A DNA stretch of 36,353 nt from Rhodothermales bacterium (GTDB lineage: Bacteria; Bacteroidota; Rhodothermia; Rhodothermales; JABDKH01): contig JANQRN010000079.1 in assembly GCA_028284545.1 (NCBI GenBank), forward strand, positions 1-36,353. The letters run 5' to 3'. Below the pieces are notes generated by a model. The model was not told the origin of the DNA. It worked only from the letters and a program-made list of their open reading frames with translations, and did not search any database. The translations under genes and the position numbers were made by a program. Position 1 is the first letter of the stretch, and the number at the start of each line of letters is the position of its first letter. Positions 8,329-16,472 of this stretch are shown here, piece after piece.

Positions 8329-8574
8329 TTACGCGGCCCGGCTATTCTCGTCGTCGGAGGGGGAATCCTGCTCGTCGTCAATCCAGTAGGGATTCGGCCG
8401 CGTGTGCATGTCAGCGGCGAGGCGACACAGGCGCATGATTTCAGCCTGAATCTCGACATGCCGCGACCAACTTTCGCGGGTTCTCTTGAGCGCGTACGAC
8501 TCCTCCAGGAGGTCGTCGATCTGGCTCATTACTGTCCGAAGTTCGTCGTTGCTCGCATCCATGGGTAGAATCAT
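8329..8574 (-). CDS. Small hypothetical protein, helical and acidic-tailed
   Basis: The ORF track extends this frame to 8727, into tRNA-Cys, which cannot be right. The credible part starts at ATG 8574 or ATG 8562 (MDASNDELRTVMSQIDDLLEESYALKRTRESWSRHVEIQAEIMRLCRLAADMHTR) and ends with an acidic tail, DDEQDSPSDDENSRAA. It is ~77-81 aa, almost all helical, with a possible coiled coil. No family is recognised. It lies between the tRNA cluster and the sulfatase on the same strand. It might be spurious, but composition and placement favour a real gene. Confidence 0.5.
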   Translation of the reverse strand: MILPMDASNDELRTVMSQIDDLLEESYALKRTRESWSRHVEIQAEIMRLCRLAADMHTRPNPYWIDDEQDSPSDDENSRAA

Positions 8575-8662
8575 CAATTGGAGCGAGTATCGACCGCGGT
8601 CGCCGCAAACTAAACGCGGCCCAGGACCCACGAGACCGGATTCGGGCACTTGAGCCGGAAAG

Positions 8663-8733
8663 AGGTGACGGGCGGAATCGAACCGCCGTACAAGGTTTTG
8701 CAGACCTTTGCCTAACCACTCGGCCACGTCACC
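8663..8733 (-). tRNA. tRNA-Cys (GCA)
   Basis: The reverse strand folds as acceptor GGTGACG/CGTCACC, anticodon arm AAGGTCTGCAAAACCTT with anticodon GCA, and T arm GGCGGTTCGATTCCGCC. The discriminator is U73, as expected for Cys. No CCA is encoded (TCTTTCC follows). Confidence 0.95.
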
Positions 8734-8767
8734 GAAGACGGCACCGATGTCCAGGAGTCCGCAGCTG

Positions 8768-8842
<75 letters not shown>

Positions 8843-8867
8843 AGATCCTGTTGACCGGAGGCCGTTG

Positions 8868-8942
8868 TCGGGGTGGCAGGATTCGAACCTGCGACCCTCT
8901 GCTCCCAAAGCAGATGCGCTAACCGGGCTGCGCCACACCCCG
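8868..8942 (-). tRNA. tRNA-Pro (TGG)
   Basis: The reverse strand reads CGGGGTGTGGCGCAGCCCGG, anticodon arm CATCTGCTTTGGGAGCAGA (anticodon TGG), and T arm GCAGGTTCGAATCCTGC, closing with CACCCCG and discriminator A. It starts 8 bp after the stop codon of the DUF4295-type gene, so it is probably processed from the ribosomal-protein transcript. Confidence 0.95.
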
Positions 8943-8950
8943 AAATCTGT

Positions 8951-9121
8951 CTAGGCCTTTGCGGCCTTGAGTTCAGCCTGCACGTCAGACTGTTCTACCA
9001 TCTTCTGCGTGAAACAGTAGTGTCCGTTGTCCTTCTTGGTCGCGACGATGATCTTCGCCATCTTGCGAGCTTCCGCGCGCTGCTTGAGCACCTTGTCGCC
9101 GAACGATTGCTTCTTTGCCAT
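8951..9121 (-). CDS. DUF4295-type small ribosome-associated protein (not in ORF track)
   Basis: The 56-aa basic protein reads MAKKQSFGDKVLKQRAEARK, then MAKIIVATKKDNGHYCFTQKMVEQ, ending ELKAAKA. It was read directly from the reverse strand because it is too short for the track. Size, composition, the TGHYxF-like core and position directly after rpmG match the DUF4295 family, which in Bacteroidota follows rpmB-rpmG. From memory, this family has been reported as a phylum-specific large-subunit protein named bL38; treat that identity as likely, not proven here. It starts 17 bp after the rpmG stop. Confidence 0.85.
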   Translation of the reverse strand: MAKKQSFGDKVLKQRAEARKMAKIIVATKKDNGHYCFTQKMVEQSDVQAELKAAKA

Positions 9122-9138
9122 TGGAGTCGACCCTCAGC

Positions 9139-9309
9139 TTACTTGATCTCGCGATGAACGGTATGCTTACGGAGCTTCGCGTTGTACTTCTTAAGCTCCA
9201 ACCGCTCCGGAGTATTCCGTCGGTTTTTCTTCGTCGCGTAACGCGACGTCCCCGGTGCTTCGGTACACTCGAGGATGATGTTCAAGCGTGTGTCTTTCGA
9301 TTTCGCCAT
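9139..9309 (-). CDS. rpmG: 50S ribosomal protein L33 (not in ORF track)
   Basis: The 56-aa protein was read from the reverse strand: [20 protein letters not shown], then [56 protein letters not shown] is the bL33 core. The usual CxxC pairs of the zinc form are absent (one Cys only), so this is the zinc-free type. It lies between rpmB and the DUF4295-type gene in one operon. Confidence 0.97.
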   Translation of the reverse strand: MAKSKDTRLNIILECTEAPGTSRYATKKNRRNTPERLELKKYNAKLRKHTVHREIK

Positions 9310-9341
9310 CGTTGCTTCTAGTCTAAAACCCGCGCTGCGAT

Positions 9342-9578
9342 CTACAGTTTGACGCCCCGCTCGCGCGCTTCGTCGAGCACGGCCTTGATGCCCTTCTTGT
9401 TAATGGTCTTCAGCGTGCTAGCTGAAACCTTCAGAGTGACCCACCGGTCCTCCTCTGGAACATAGAAGCGCTTCTTCTGAAGGTTGACCTCGAAACGGCG
9501 CTTAACCTTGTTGTGCGCGTGCGACACATGGTTGCCGCTCATCGGTCCCTTGCCGGTAATCTGATCCTTGCGTGCCAT
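9342..9578 (-). CDS. rpmB: 50S ribosomal protein L28
   Basis: The 78-aa protein begins [34 protein letters not shown] and continues [29 protein letters not shown], typical of bL28. It is the first gene of a - strand operon: rpmB, rpmG, DUF4295-type gene, tRNA-Pro, tRNA-Arg, tRNA-Cys. The 146-bp gap upstream (9579-9724) probably holds its promoter, with AT-rich stretches TATACAT and TATATATC near the start, but no clear consensus could be chosen. Confidence 0.97.
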   Translation of the reverse strand: MARKDQITGKGPMSGNHVSHAHNKVKRRFEVNLQKKRFYVPEEDRWVTLKVSASTLKTINKKGIKAVLDEARERGVKL

Positions 9579-9724
9579 CGATATATAGGCGATGTATAGG
9601 CTGATTTCTAGGCCGTCACGTCGGCGCGTTCCACGATCGTCTCGGGAGCGTGGTCGCGCCTGTGGAGCCGTCTACTCGCCCGTCGAATAGGCCGAGAACG
9701 GATAATATACGGCGCCCCGTCAGT

Positions 9725-10537
9725 TTATGGAAACTCGGGAAGCTCCCCGGCCTCGCCCGCCGGCACACCGGGCTTGAAGAATTCGAAAAGTGTGTCCGCG
9801 CGCAGCCCGAGACGGAGTGTCTCCAGCGGCAGGACTTCCTCGGGGCTGATATTGCCCAGATTCACGTTTGGACCCAGATTCTGGATGAACCAGACCTGCT
9901 GCCCCTTCTGCGGCGCCTCGAACATCACGCGGTCGGCACCGACCATATCCACGATTTCGTCTACCAGCCCCGACCGGATTTCGCCGTTCGGACGGAAGAT
10001 CCCCGCGGTGCCACTCTCGCGCGCCTCACAAATAACCATCGCGCTTCCAGCTGCGAGCTCAGACCGGATCTTCTGCACCCACTTGTACGGAGGCAGGATC
10101 TTCTCCTGGTCTTTCGAGCCGACCTCACTCAGGACTGTAAAGTCTCGCGAAAGCTCCTCAATTAGTTCGAGCTTCTCATCGTGCGGAAGCGTGATCGAGC
10201 CGTCAGAGACTTCAAGGTGGCGAACGCCTACGTCGTCCAGGATGCGCTTGTACACATCGAGTTGATCCCGCAAGTACATCGCCTCGAACAACGTACCCCC
10301 GAAGTACACCGGAATGCCGTAGTCACCATATATGGCAAGCTTGCGGTCGAGCGTCGGTGTAACGACAGAAGTACCCCAGCCCAGCTTGACGATGTCAACG
10401 TAGTCTGCCGCGACATCAAGGACGTCCTCAACCTGTCGAGAGGAGAGCCCCTTGTCGAGCATCATTGTCCGCCCCGTCTTGCGAGGCTTGGCCGGCCGCT
10501 CCGGCATCCCAATCAGTTCGAACCGCTTCTGTATCAT
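9725..10537 (-). CDS. comA: Phosphosulfolactate synthase (ComA family)
   Basis: The ComA family adds sulfite to phosphoenolpyruvate to give phosphosulfolactate, the first step toward coenzyme M in methanogens and toward sulfolactate in some bacteria. The 270-aa TIM-barrel protein shows family motifs KPRKTGRTMMLDKGL, DIVKLGWGTSVV, IPVYFGGTLFEA, LEVSDGSITL, SEVGSKD, ICEARESGTAGIF and VMFEAPQKGQQVWFI. It starts 11 bp after the permease stop, at the end of a three-gene operon. Bacterial members include relatives of plant HSA32 whose activity is less certain, so enzyme function is probable, not proven. It is unrelated to competence genes also called comA. Confidence 0.9.
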   Translation of the reverse strand: MIQKRFELIGMPERPAKPRKTGRTMMLDKGLSSRQVEDVLDVAADYVDIVKLGWGTSVVTPTLDRKLAIYGDYGIPVYFGGTLFEAMYLRDQLDVYKRILDDVGVRHLEVSDGSITLPHDEKLELIEELSRDFTVLSEVGSKDQEKILPPYKWVQKIRSELAAGSAMVICEARESGTAGIFRPNGEIRSGLVDEIVDMVGADRVMFEAPQKGQQVWFIQNLGPNVNLGNISPEEVLPLETLRLGLRADTLFEFFKPGVPAGEAGELPEFP

Positions 10538-10548
10538 CGCTCTTCTCG

Positions 10549-11829
10549 TTACTCGCCTTGAACTGCTGTTGCCGGCTCAACTCTGGCCGCGCGCCACGCC
10601 GGGTACACTGAGGCCGCGATACATAGCGCCACGGCCACCGCTACCACCGCGACAACATCTGCGGCGCGAAGCGCAACGGGGTACGCATCGATCAAGAATG
10701 ACTCCGCGCGTGCAAGCGGTACAAGCGAGAACTGCGCCTGCAAGAACACGAGGAGCAATCCGAGTGCGAGCCCCACCACCGTGCCGAACACGCCTATGAG
10801 AACACCTTCGTTCAAAAAGATCCGTTGAATGTCCTTCCGCGACGCGCCCATCGCGCGAAGGACCCCTATGTCGCGACGTTTCTCAATAACTACCATGGTG
10901 AGCGAACCTACGATATTGAACGCCGCGACGACAATAATGAGTAGCAAGATGGCTGAGGCCGCCCATTTTTCAAGGGTCATCACTTCGTAGAGGGATCGTT
11001 GGATGTCGTACCACGTCTGTATTCGGTAGTCCTCGGCTGCCCCTCGCGACGCCAAGAGCCGCTCCATCTTGTCCTTGACCGCTCCGGCGGCGTCCACGTC
11101 ATCCAACCGCGCCTCCACCGACGAAACCGCTCCCGTCATTCGAAACAGGCGCTGCGCCTCCTGGACATCAACAAAGACCGTGCTTTCATCAGAGACCGAC
11201 TCCGCGTCGTACAAGCCGCGCACCTCGAAGTGCTGGGGGACCGTAGCAGCGCCCCATATCTGCGAGATCATGCGTTCGAGTGTCATCGCAGATAGCAGTG
11301 CCACTCGCGAACCCTCTCCCGTCAGCTGGCCTGGCATCAATCCGAGTCGTTCGGCAAGGTCAAGGCCAATAACGACTCCCGGCCGACCGTCTCGACGCGC
11401 TAAATCGAATTCGCCGAATCGCGTCTCCAGGACGGTCTCAGACTCGCCGCCCGACCGGTCGGGGTCCAGACCGCGCACAACCACAACTTTGTTGATGTCG
11501 GCACCACTACTTCCGTGCATTAGCAGCGCCTTGCCCTCAACAAAGCTTGACGCACCAAGGACATGATCAATCGACTCCAGCTCTGCAATCAACGCGTCGG
11601 GGGACGCAATGCCCCCGCTCTCCACGCTTTCGATCTTGATATGCGGGTCCAGGGACACCAACATGTCCCGCACAAAATCAAAGAACCCGTTCATCACAGA
11701 CAGCACTACGATGAGTGCGGCAGTGCCGATTGCAACGCCCGACACCGAGATGCCCGTGATAATGCTGATCATCGAAACGCGCTTTCGGCTGACGAGGTAC
11801 CGGCGCGATATGAACCAGCGATAATCCAC
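10549..11829 (-). CDS. ABC transporter permease, LolC/LolE (FtsX/MacB) type
   Basis: The 426-aa inner-membrane permease begins MDYRWFISRRYLVSRKRVSMISIITGISVSGVAIGTAALIVVLSVMNGF, the first helix typical of LolC/E. A periplasmic domain (~residues 45-280) follows, then three helices: AASAILLLIIVVAAFNIVGSL, GVFGTVVGLALGLLLVFL and VVAVVAVAVALCIAASVYPAWRAAR. The cytoplasmic EKRRDIGVLRAMGASRKDIQRIFLNEG coupling segment is the FtsX hallmark. The likely role is release of lipoproteins from the inner membrane for sorting. The start is GTG; its G is the last base of the upstream TAG stop (1-nt overlap), indicating translational coupling. The LolD ATPase is not in the window. Confidence 0.9.
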   Translation of the reverse strand: MDYRWFISRRYLVSRKRVSMISIITGISVSGVAIGTAALIVVLSVMNGFFDFVRDMLVSLDPHIKIESVESGGIASPDALIAELESIDHVLGASSFVEGKALLMHGSSGADINKVVVVRGLDPDRSGGESETVLETRFGEFDLARRDGRPGVVIGLDLAERLGLMPGQLTGEGSRVALLSAMTLERMISQIWGAATVPQHFEVRGLYDAESVSDESTVFVDVQEAQRLFRMTGAVSSVEARLDDVDAAGAVKDKMERLLASRGAAEDYRIQTWYDIQRSLYEVMTLEKWAASAILLLIIVVAAFNIVGSLTMVVIEKRRDIGVLRAMGASRKDIQRIFLNEGVLIGVFGTVVGLALGLLLVFLQAQFSLVPLARAESFLIDAYPVALRAADVVAVVAVAVALCIAASVYPAWRAARVEPATAVQGE

Positions 11830-12647
11830 TATTTCAGCATGGATGCCGCTGAAGTGAAGTGCGCAGCGTCGAAGTCTCCCGTAAGCACCAGGTTGTCCGT
11901 CAGAATGGCAAACCCACTCGCTTGTTTTCTTGACGCCAGCCGAACGGCACCCGCTTCGCTATCCATCTCCACGTAATCCACCCACCGGTACGTACGCGGC
12001 GTGTCTGAACGCTGGAGGAGGTAGCTCCATGTACGCACGATCCCATCGCTGTCAATACCGATCCAGTAGCGATCCCCGGGAGTGAGTCCAACTCCGTCGA
12101 ACGAGAGCGTGAGAAAGCTGAGATCCTGCCCGCGCTCCTTCGCGGCGGCCGCGGAGTCAGGGTCAACGCCGCGCATCACGCCTTCGTCGAACAGTTTCAT
12201 CGGCATCGCCAGCCAGTAAACATCGTTGAGGTGGCTGCCCCACGCCCGTTCCAGCGCGGCAGCTTCATCCTCGGCAGAAAGGCGACCCCCATTGATGTAG
12301 GCCTCACCCTGGCGCGTATTTGTGTTGAAGAGGACCACCTGCACGGAGTCTGCTCCAATCGGAACCTCGAGGCGATAGTCGCCCGTTCTCCGATCCCAGA
12401 GGTGGCGTCGGCGCAGCGTTCGCTCCCCGCCGCGTTCTACTGCAAAATCAAACCGCACATACGGTACCTTTCTCCACCCCTCACGGCCGGCAGCCGTTCC
12501 AGCCAGGTGGGCAAGTGTGTCAGCGGCCGATGTGAGTACCATCGTCTCGTCGGCACCGGTATCCTCTGCGGGCACGCAACCCGTCGCGATAATTAGGCAG
12601 CATACAAGTGCCGTTAGCACCACAGTCCAACTCTTGATTCGGTTCAA
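11829..12647 (-). CDS. Lipoprotein with probable LolA/LolB-like fold
   Basis: The 272-aa protein has lipoprotein signal MNRIKSWTVVLTALVCCLIIATGC (lipobox IATGC). The body is rich in beta-strands: VPYVRFDFAVERGGERTLRRRHLWDRRTGDYRLEV, SVQVVLFNTNTRQGEAYING and SFDGVGLTPGDRYWIGIDSDGIVRTW. This resembles the half-barrel of LolA/LolB-type and related Bacteroidota lipoproteins of unknown function. The gene overlaps the LolC/E-type permease by one base, so a lipoprotein-transport role is plausible but inferred. The first gene of the operon. Confidence 0.75.
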   Translation of the reverse strand: MNRIKSWTVVLTALVCCLIIATGCVPAEDTGADETMVLTSAADTLAHLAGTAAGREGWRKVPYVRFDFAVERGGERTLRRRHLWDRRTGDYRLEVPIGADSVQVVLFNTNTRQGEAYINGGRLSAEDEAAALERAWGSHLNDVYWLAMPMKLFDEGVMRGVDPDSAAAAKERGQDLSFLTLSFDGVGLTPGDRYWIGIDSDGIVRTWSYLLQRSDTPRTYRWVDYVEMDSEAGAVRLASRKQASGFAILTDNLVLTGDFDAAHFTSAASMLK

Positions 12648-12714
12648 CTATTTCCCTCGTTTGTTCTTGCGCCGCGCTGAAGATACCGCCCACAGGCTGA
12701 ACCCGTTCAGGGCG

Positions 12715-13437
12715 ATGGCGCTCGCAGTCTGTCTGATCGGGTCCGTTCTGGCGCCCAGGACCTGCGAAGGTCGTCAGGCTGAGCCCACGACGGACCGCGA
12801 CCGGCGCGTGATGACCGGATTCAAGCTCTCGATGACGAACTCGGGCCTCGGTCTTGGCGGTTACGCACGCGACTCGTTATCGGCGCACCTGGCCGGTCTC
12901 ATTGAGATTTCGGCAGAAGCGGGCAAAGACGAGCGAGAGGTCGCGTTCTTCAACAGATTCGGACAGCGGTCGGTCCCTGGCAAGGCAAACTACCTCTTCG
13001 TCGTCCCGGTGCGACTCGGATTGCAGCGAAGGCTCTTCAAAGACCAGATCGAGGACAACTTTCGTCCCTTCATACAGGTTGCCGTCGGGCCAACTCTCGC
13101 ATGGGAGTATCCGTACTTCTTTGACTGCAACGGGGACAATACGTTCGAGGCGCAGGCCGACTGCAACGGCGATGGCTTCGTCGGTCCCACAGAGGGCGAT
13201 GAGCGACTGAGCGTCTACCGCGCGCTTGGTCGGGGACGACTGCTCGGGGGGGTTGGCGCCTCATTCAGCATCGGCTCATATTTCGGCCGAGGCGATCGAG
13301 GCGCACGTGGATTCCGCGTCGGCTACAGCCTCAATTACTATCCAACCGGCGCGAGACTTCTCGAATCACAGCTCGACAACCCTCGGCGCTACTTCGGTAC
13401 ACCGCACGTCGTTGTCTACTTCGGACGACTATTGTGA
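12715..13437 (+). CDS. Outer-membrane beta-barrel candidate with EF-hand-like loops
   Basis: The 240-aa protein starts at ATG 12715 (MALAVCLIGSVLAPRTCEG, a signal-peptide-like segment). The track start at 12517 would overlap the divergent lipoprotein gene and is rejected. Strands alternate (VMTGFKLSMTNSGLGLGGY, NYLFVVPVRLGLQRRLF, FRPFIQVAVGPTLAWEYPYFF) and the end VVVYFGRLL resembles a barrel terminus. Between two strands lies DCNGDNTFEAQADCNGDGFVG, two EF-hand/dockerin-like calcium loops. The function is unknown. An upstream TTG start within 12660-12714 would lengthen the signal peptide and cannot be excluded. Confidence 0.75.
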   Translation: MALAVCLIGSVLAPRTCEGRQAEPTTDRDRRVMTGFKLSMTNSGLGLGGYARDSLSAHLAGLIEISAEAGKDEREVAFFNRFGQRSVPGKANYLFVVPVRLGLQRRLFKDQIEDNFRPFIQVAVGPTLAWEYPYFFDCNGDNTFEAQADCNGDGFVGPTEGDERLSVYRALGRGRLLGGVGASFSIGSYFGRGDRGARGFRVGYSLNYYPTGARLLESQLDNPRRYFGTPHVVVYFGRLL

Positions 13438-13466
13438 CGCCGAGGTCAATGCGTGCGTGCGCCCAA

Positions 13467-14564
13467 TTACACGTTGAAACGAAACAAGAGCACGTCGCCG
13501 TCTTTGACCTCGTACTGCTTGCCTTCTGAGCGCATCACCCCCGCTTCACGGGCAGCTGCCTCAGAGCCGTGCGTCTCGTAGTCGGCGAATGCGATCGTCT
13601 CGGCCCGGATGAAGCCACGCTCGAAGTCGGTGTGTATGACCGCCGCGGCTTGCGGAGCCAACGTGCCGCTCTTGATCGTCCATGCCCGCGCCTCCTTCGG
13701 CCCGGCCGTGAAATAGGTAATCAGGCCGAGGAGTTCGTATGCCGCCTGAACCAGGCGATCGAGGCCGGAAGACGTCACCCCAACATCCGCCAGAAATAGT
13801 CGCCGTTCGTCTTCGTCAAGCTCGGTGAGCTGCGCCTCCAGCTCGGCGGAGACGACTACAACTCCCGCACCTTCAGCAGATGCCCGGCGGCGCACTGTCT
13901 CCACGTACTCGTTGCCCTCCGCGAGGTCAGCCTCCGAGACATTTGCCGCGTACAGTACCGGCTTCGCTGTCAGCAGCGACAGCTCGCGCATCCAGTCTGC
14001 CTCCTCCGGTGCGGTGTCTATCTGCCTTGCGGGCAGCATGTTGTCACTGACCGACTGCAAGACGCGCTCGCAGAACGCCAGCTCCTCCCTGGTTCGTTTG
14101 TCACCGCTCTTGGCCTGACGACCAAGTCGGTCGATTCTACGCTCAAGCGTTTCAATGTCCTTGAGGAGGAGTTCGGTGTTGATTACGTCGATGTCATTAT
14201 CCGGGGCGACCTTTCCAGCAACATGAACGACGTTTTCATCTTCGAAGCACCGCACGACGTGGATGATCGCGTCCGTCTCACGAATGTGTGCGAGAAACTG
14301 GTTGCCGAGTCCCTCTCCTTTCGAGGCGCCCGCCACGAGTCCGGCGATGTCGACAAATTCGATCGTCGCAGGCACAGCGTCTGCGGACTTGGCCAGGAGC
14401 GCAAGGCGCTTCAGGCGCGCGTCTGGGACAGAGACGACTCCAACGTTGGGATCAATCGTACAGAACGGATAGTTTGCCGACTCCGCGCCGGCCTGGCTCA
14501 GCGCGTTAAAGAGCGTTGACTTTCCGACGTTGGGCAGGCCCACTATTCCACAGCGAAGCGACAT
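13467..14564 (-). CDS. ychF: Redox-regulated ATPase/GTPase YchF
   Basis: The 365-aa Obg-family P-loop protein has G1 GLPNVGKST (~residues 9-17), the YPFCTIDPNVGVV switch, G3 DIAGLVAGASKGEGLGNQFL, a NxxE-type G4 (ANVSEAD), and a C-terminal TGS domain (GLITYFTAGPKEARAWTIKSG to GDVLLFRFNV). YchF prefers ATP, binds ribosomes and is linked to oxidative stress responses. Length is normal. It is divergent from a small barrel gene 47 bp away, so the promoters share that gap. Confidence 0.97.
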   Translation of the reverse strand: MSLRCGIVGLPNVGKSTLFNALSQAGAESANYPFCTIDPNVGVVSVPDARLKRLALLAKSADAVPATIEFVDIAGLVAGASKGEGLGNQFLAHIRETDAIIHVVRCFEDENVVHVAGKVAPDNDIDVINTELLLKDIETLERRIDRLGRQAKSGDKRTREELAFCERVLQSVSDNMLPARQIDTAPEEADWMRELSLLTAKPVLYAANVSEADLAEGNEYVETVRRRASAEGAGVVVVSAELEAQLTELDEDERRLFLADVGVTSSGLDRLVQAAYELLGLITYFTAGPKEARAWTIKSGTLAPQAAAVIHTDFERGFIRAETIAFADYETHGSEAAAREAGVMRSEGKQYEVKDGDVLLFRFNV

Positions 14565-14611
14565 CCGGTCTCAGTTTTTTTGGGGCTGGAAGCTACGATT
14601 TCTTATTCACA

Positions 14612-15151
14612 ATGGGCCTGGCAAGACCGTCCGTCTTTGCGATACCTGCCCCCACAGTTGTGTTCACAGCTGTCCTCGCGGCTGTTCTCACAGTCGGCAC
14701 GGCCGGGGCGCAAGACGACGGCCGGGGCTATCTCGTTCCCGACGCGAACAACGTGCTGGTCGCAATCGCGGCAGGGCCGGGAGTGGGGGTCGAGGCCAGC
14801 TACGTTGCACCCGGTCGCATGTACACCCGCGAGGCGACCCTGCTCGCAGACATCTCGCGATTTGACTCGGCCGGCAGCAGCCAGGTAGCTGTTACCATTG
14901 GCGGCTCCTGGCGGATAGTGGGGTCCCTGGAGACGCTCGGTATGGCGCGCCCGCGGCGCTTTGATGTTCACCTCGGAGTGCGAGTCGGTCCCGGCCTACT
15001 ATTCAGGTTCAACGAAGAACGCGCAGACCGCAATCAGCGATTCAATCTGGTGTTCGAACCGTTTATCCGCTACACGCTACGGGGAAGGCGCCTCCTCTTC
15101 GCGGAGGCCGGACTTTCCCGACCAAAACTGCGGATTGGCATCAAGCTCTAG
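14612..15151 (+). CDS. Small secreted beta-barrel-like protein
   Basis: The 179-aa protein starts at ATG 14612 with signal peptide MGLARPSVFAIPAPTVVFTAVLAAVLTVGTAGAQ. The track start at 14516 lies inside ychF and is rejected. The mature part alternates short strands (NNVLVAIAAGPGVGVEASYV, FDVHLGVRVGPGLLFRF, FNLVFEPFIRYTLRGRRLLFAEAGL), as in small outer-membrane barrels. It ends RIGIKL. No family is recognised. It converges on the phosphatase gene 14 bp away. Confidence 0.75.
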   Translation: MGLARPSVFAIPAPTVVFTAVLAAVLTVGTAGAQDDGRGYLVPDANNVLVAIAAGPGVGVEASYVAPGRMYTREATLLADISRFDSAGSSQVAVTIGGSWRIVGSLETLGMARPRRFDVHLGVRVGPGLLFRFNEERADRNQRFNLVFEPFIRYTLRGRRLLFAEAGLSRPKLRIGIKL

Positions 15152-15165
15152 GCACAGCTCGGGCG

Positions 15166-15822
15166 CTAGTCGCTGTACGGAATCGAAACGAATTCCCGGT
15201 CCGGCAAGCGAACGGCGGTCAGGAGGCCACGACCGGGGTGCATGAAGTAGACGCAGCCGGTATCGATGTTGATGAGCAGCGGGTCGTTCACGGGCGCCTC
15301 AACGGGCGTGTGTCCGCATACAATCGGCTTTTCCCACGCCAGCCGGCGTGCCCGAAGGTGGCTTCGTTCCCAGAGAAAGACTTCCTCGTCCGCCGCTGCT
15401 ACGTTCTCGGCAATCGTGAGACGCGGATCCGCGCCGGCGTGAACGAAAAAGAAATCGGGAGTGTCATAGAACAGCTTGGTCTCGCGGATGAACTCGATGT
15501 GCGTCATCGGTATCGCAAGCTTCCTTTCTTCGTCGAGATAGCTGTTCAACGTCATCACGCCACCGTTCATTGCCCACGCGTCGTACTCACCGTGGTCTAT
15601 GTAGGCGAGCATGAGTTGCTCGTGGTTGCCTCGCAGGAAAACGCAGTCAACCTCATCCTTCAGCGATATGAGCCGGTCAATAACGCCACGCGAGCACGGG
15701 CCGCGATCAACATAGTCGCCAACAAATACCAGCGTGTCGTCGTCACCAGGATCAAGCTCTTCGAGCAGCGCATTGAGTGTCTCGCAGCAGCCGTGAATGT
15801 CCCCAATCGCGATCAGTCCCAT
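15166..15822 (-). CDS. PPP-type metallophosphatase
   Basis: The 218-aa protein carries the full calcineurin-like PPP set: GDIHG (~residues 7-11), GDYVDRG, RGNHE, a His in FVHAG and GHTP near the end. Such bacterial enzymes act as Ser/Thr phosphatases or as symmetrical Ap4A hydrolases; the small size fits the PrpA/PrpB-like group better than ApaH. It begins 12 bp downstream of the nusB stop on the same strand and is probably co-transcribed with nusB. Confidence 0.92.
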   Translation of the reverse strand: MGLIAIGDIHGCCETLNALLEELDPGDDDTLVFVGDYVDRGPCSRGVIDRLISLKDEVDCVFLRGNHEQLMLAYIDHGEYDAWAMNGGVMTLNSYLDEERKLAIPMTHIEFIRETKLFYDTPDFFFVHAGADPRLTIAENVAAADEEVFLWERSHLRARRLAWEKPIVCGHTPVEAPVNDPLLINIDTGCVYFMHPGRGLLTAVRLPDREFVSIPYSD

Positions 15823-15834
15823 CAGCTCCGGTTC

Positions 15835-16332
15835 CTATTGGTGGTTGGTTTTCCGGGTGGGTGATTTGTTCTCCAGCTGGTCCATGCCGACCAATCCGCG
15901 ACCGCTCTTACGCAGTTTGCCCGCATCAGCCATCTCAGCTACGACAGCATCGAGTATTCCGTTAACGAACTTTCCACTCTTTGCAGTGCTGTACTTCTTC
16001 GCGATGTCTATCGCCTCGTTGATAGACACTTTCGGGGGAATGTCCTCAAAGGCAGCAATCTCGCAGATCGCCATTCTTAAGATCAAGCGATCCAAAAGGG
16101 CTATCCGAGAGAGCTCCCAGTTGCGCGTGTGACGTCGGATCGTCTCCTCAGTGTCGCTGCGACGGTCGAGCGTTCGCAAAAACAGCGACTCCGCAAAACG
16201 AAAGGTTGTTTCGTCGTCTCCGCACTCTGATCGGATAAGCGTATTAATAATCGTGTCAGCGTCACCGCCGCCCAACTCAAACGCGTATAGCGCCTGCATC
16301 ACACTGACTCGGGCGTTTCGCCTGCTACTCAT
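15835..16332 (-). CDS. nusB: Transcription antitermination protein NusB
   Basis: The 165-aa all-helical protein begins MSSRRNARVSVMQALYAFE, with RRxxR-x4-QALYA the classic NusB opening. It continues WELSRIALLDRLILRMAICEIAAFEDIPPKVSINEAIDIAKKYSTAKSGKFVNGILDAV, the NusB core. It binds boxA RNA with S10 and promotes rRNA transcription. The C-terminal ~25 residues (GRGLVGMDQLENKSPTRKTNHQ) are an extra basic tail. Confidence 0.97.
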   Translation of the reverse strand: MSSRRNARVSVMQALYAFELGGGDADTIINTLIRSECGDDETTFRFAESLFLRTLDRRSDTEETIRRHTRNWELSRIALLDRLILRMAICEIAAFEDIPPKVSINEAIDIAKKYSTAKSGKFVNGILDAVVAEMADAGKLRKSGRGLVGMDQLENKSPTRKTNHQ

Positions 16333-16393
16333 CCGCTCGCTCTCTCAAAGAACTCTTGAAGCCGCGCAAAATAGCCCAGCCTAACCCGATAAA

Positions 16394-16407
16394 ACACCCT
16401 TGGGTGT
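16394..16407. promoter_or_regulatory. 14-bp palindrome in the nusB/comEC divergent gap
   Basis: ACACCCTTGGGTGT is a perfect palindrome, 62 bp upstream of nusB and 66 bp upstream of comEC. On the - strand it overlaps TTGACA, a -35-like hexamer facing nusB. It could be an operator or the start of a 5' hairpin. The 140-bp gap shows nothing else clear. Confidence 0.3.
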
Positions 16408-16472
16408 CAAATCCGGAATGAATAATCCCGTCCTGAGCGTTATGCGCGCTGGTTGGGCCGGCCCAGTTGGGC

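Noticed and set aside
8575-8727. N-terminal extension of the small gene into tRNA-Cys
   Set aside because: The codons from 8663 to 8727 are tRNA-Cys, and the intervening residues look non-coding; an internal ATG is preferred.
15238-15864. 208-aa ORF on the + strand
   Set aside because: Antisense to the PPP phosphatase, whose metal motifs are intact.
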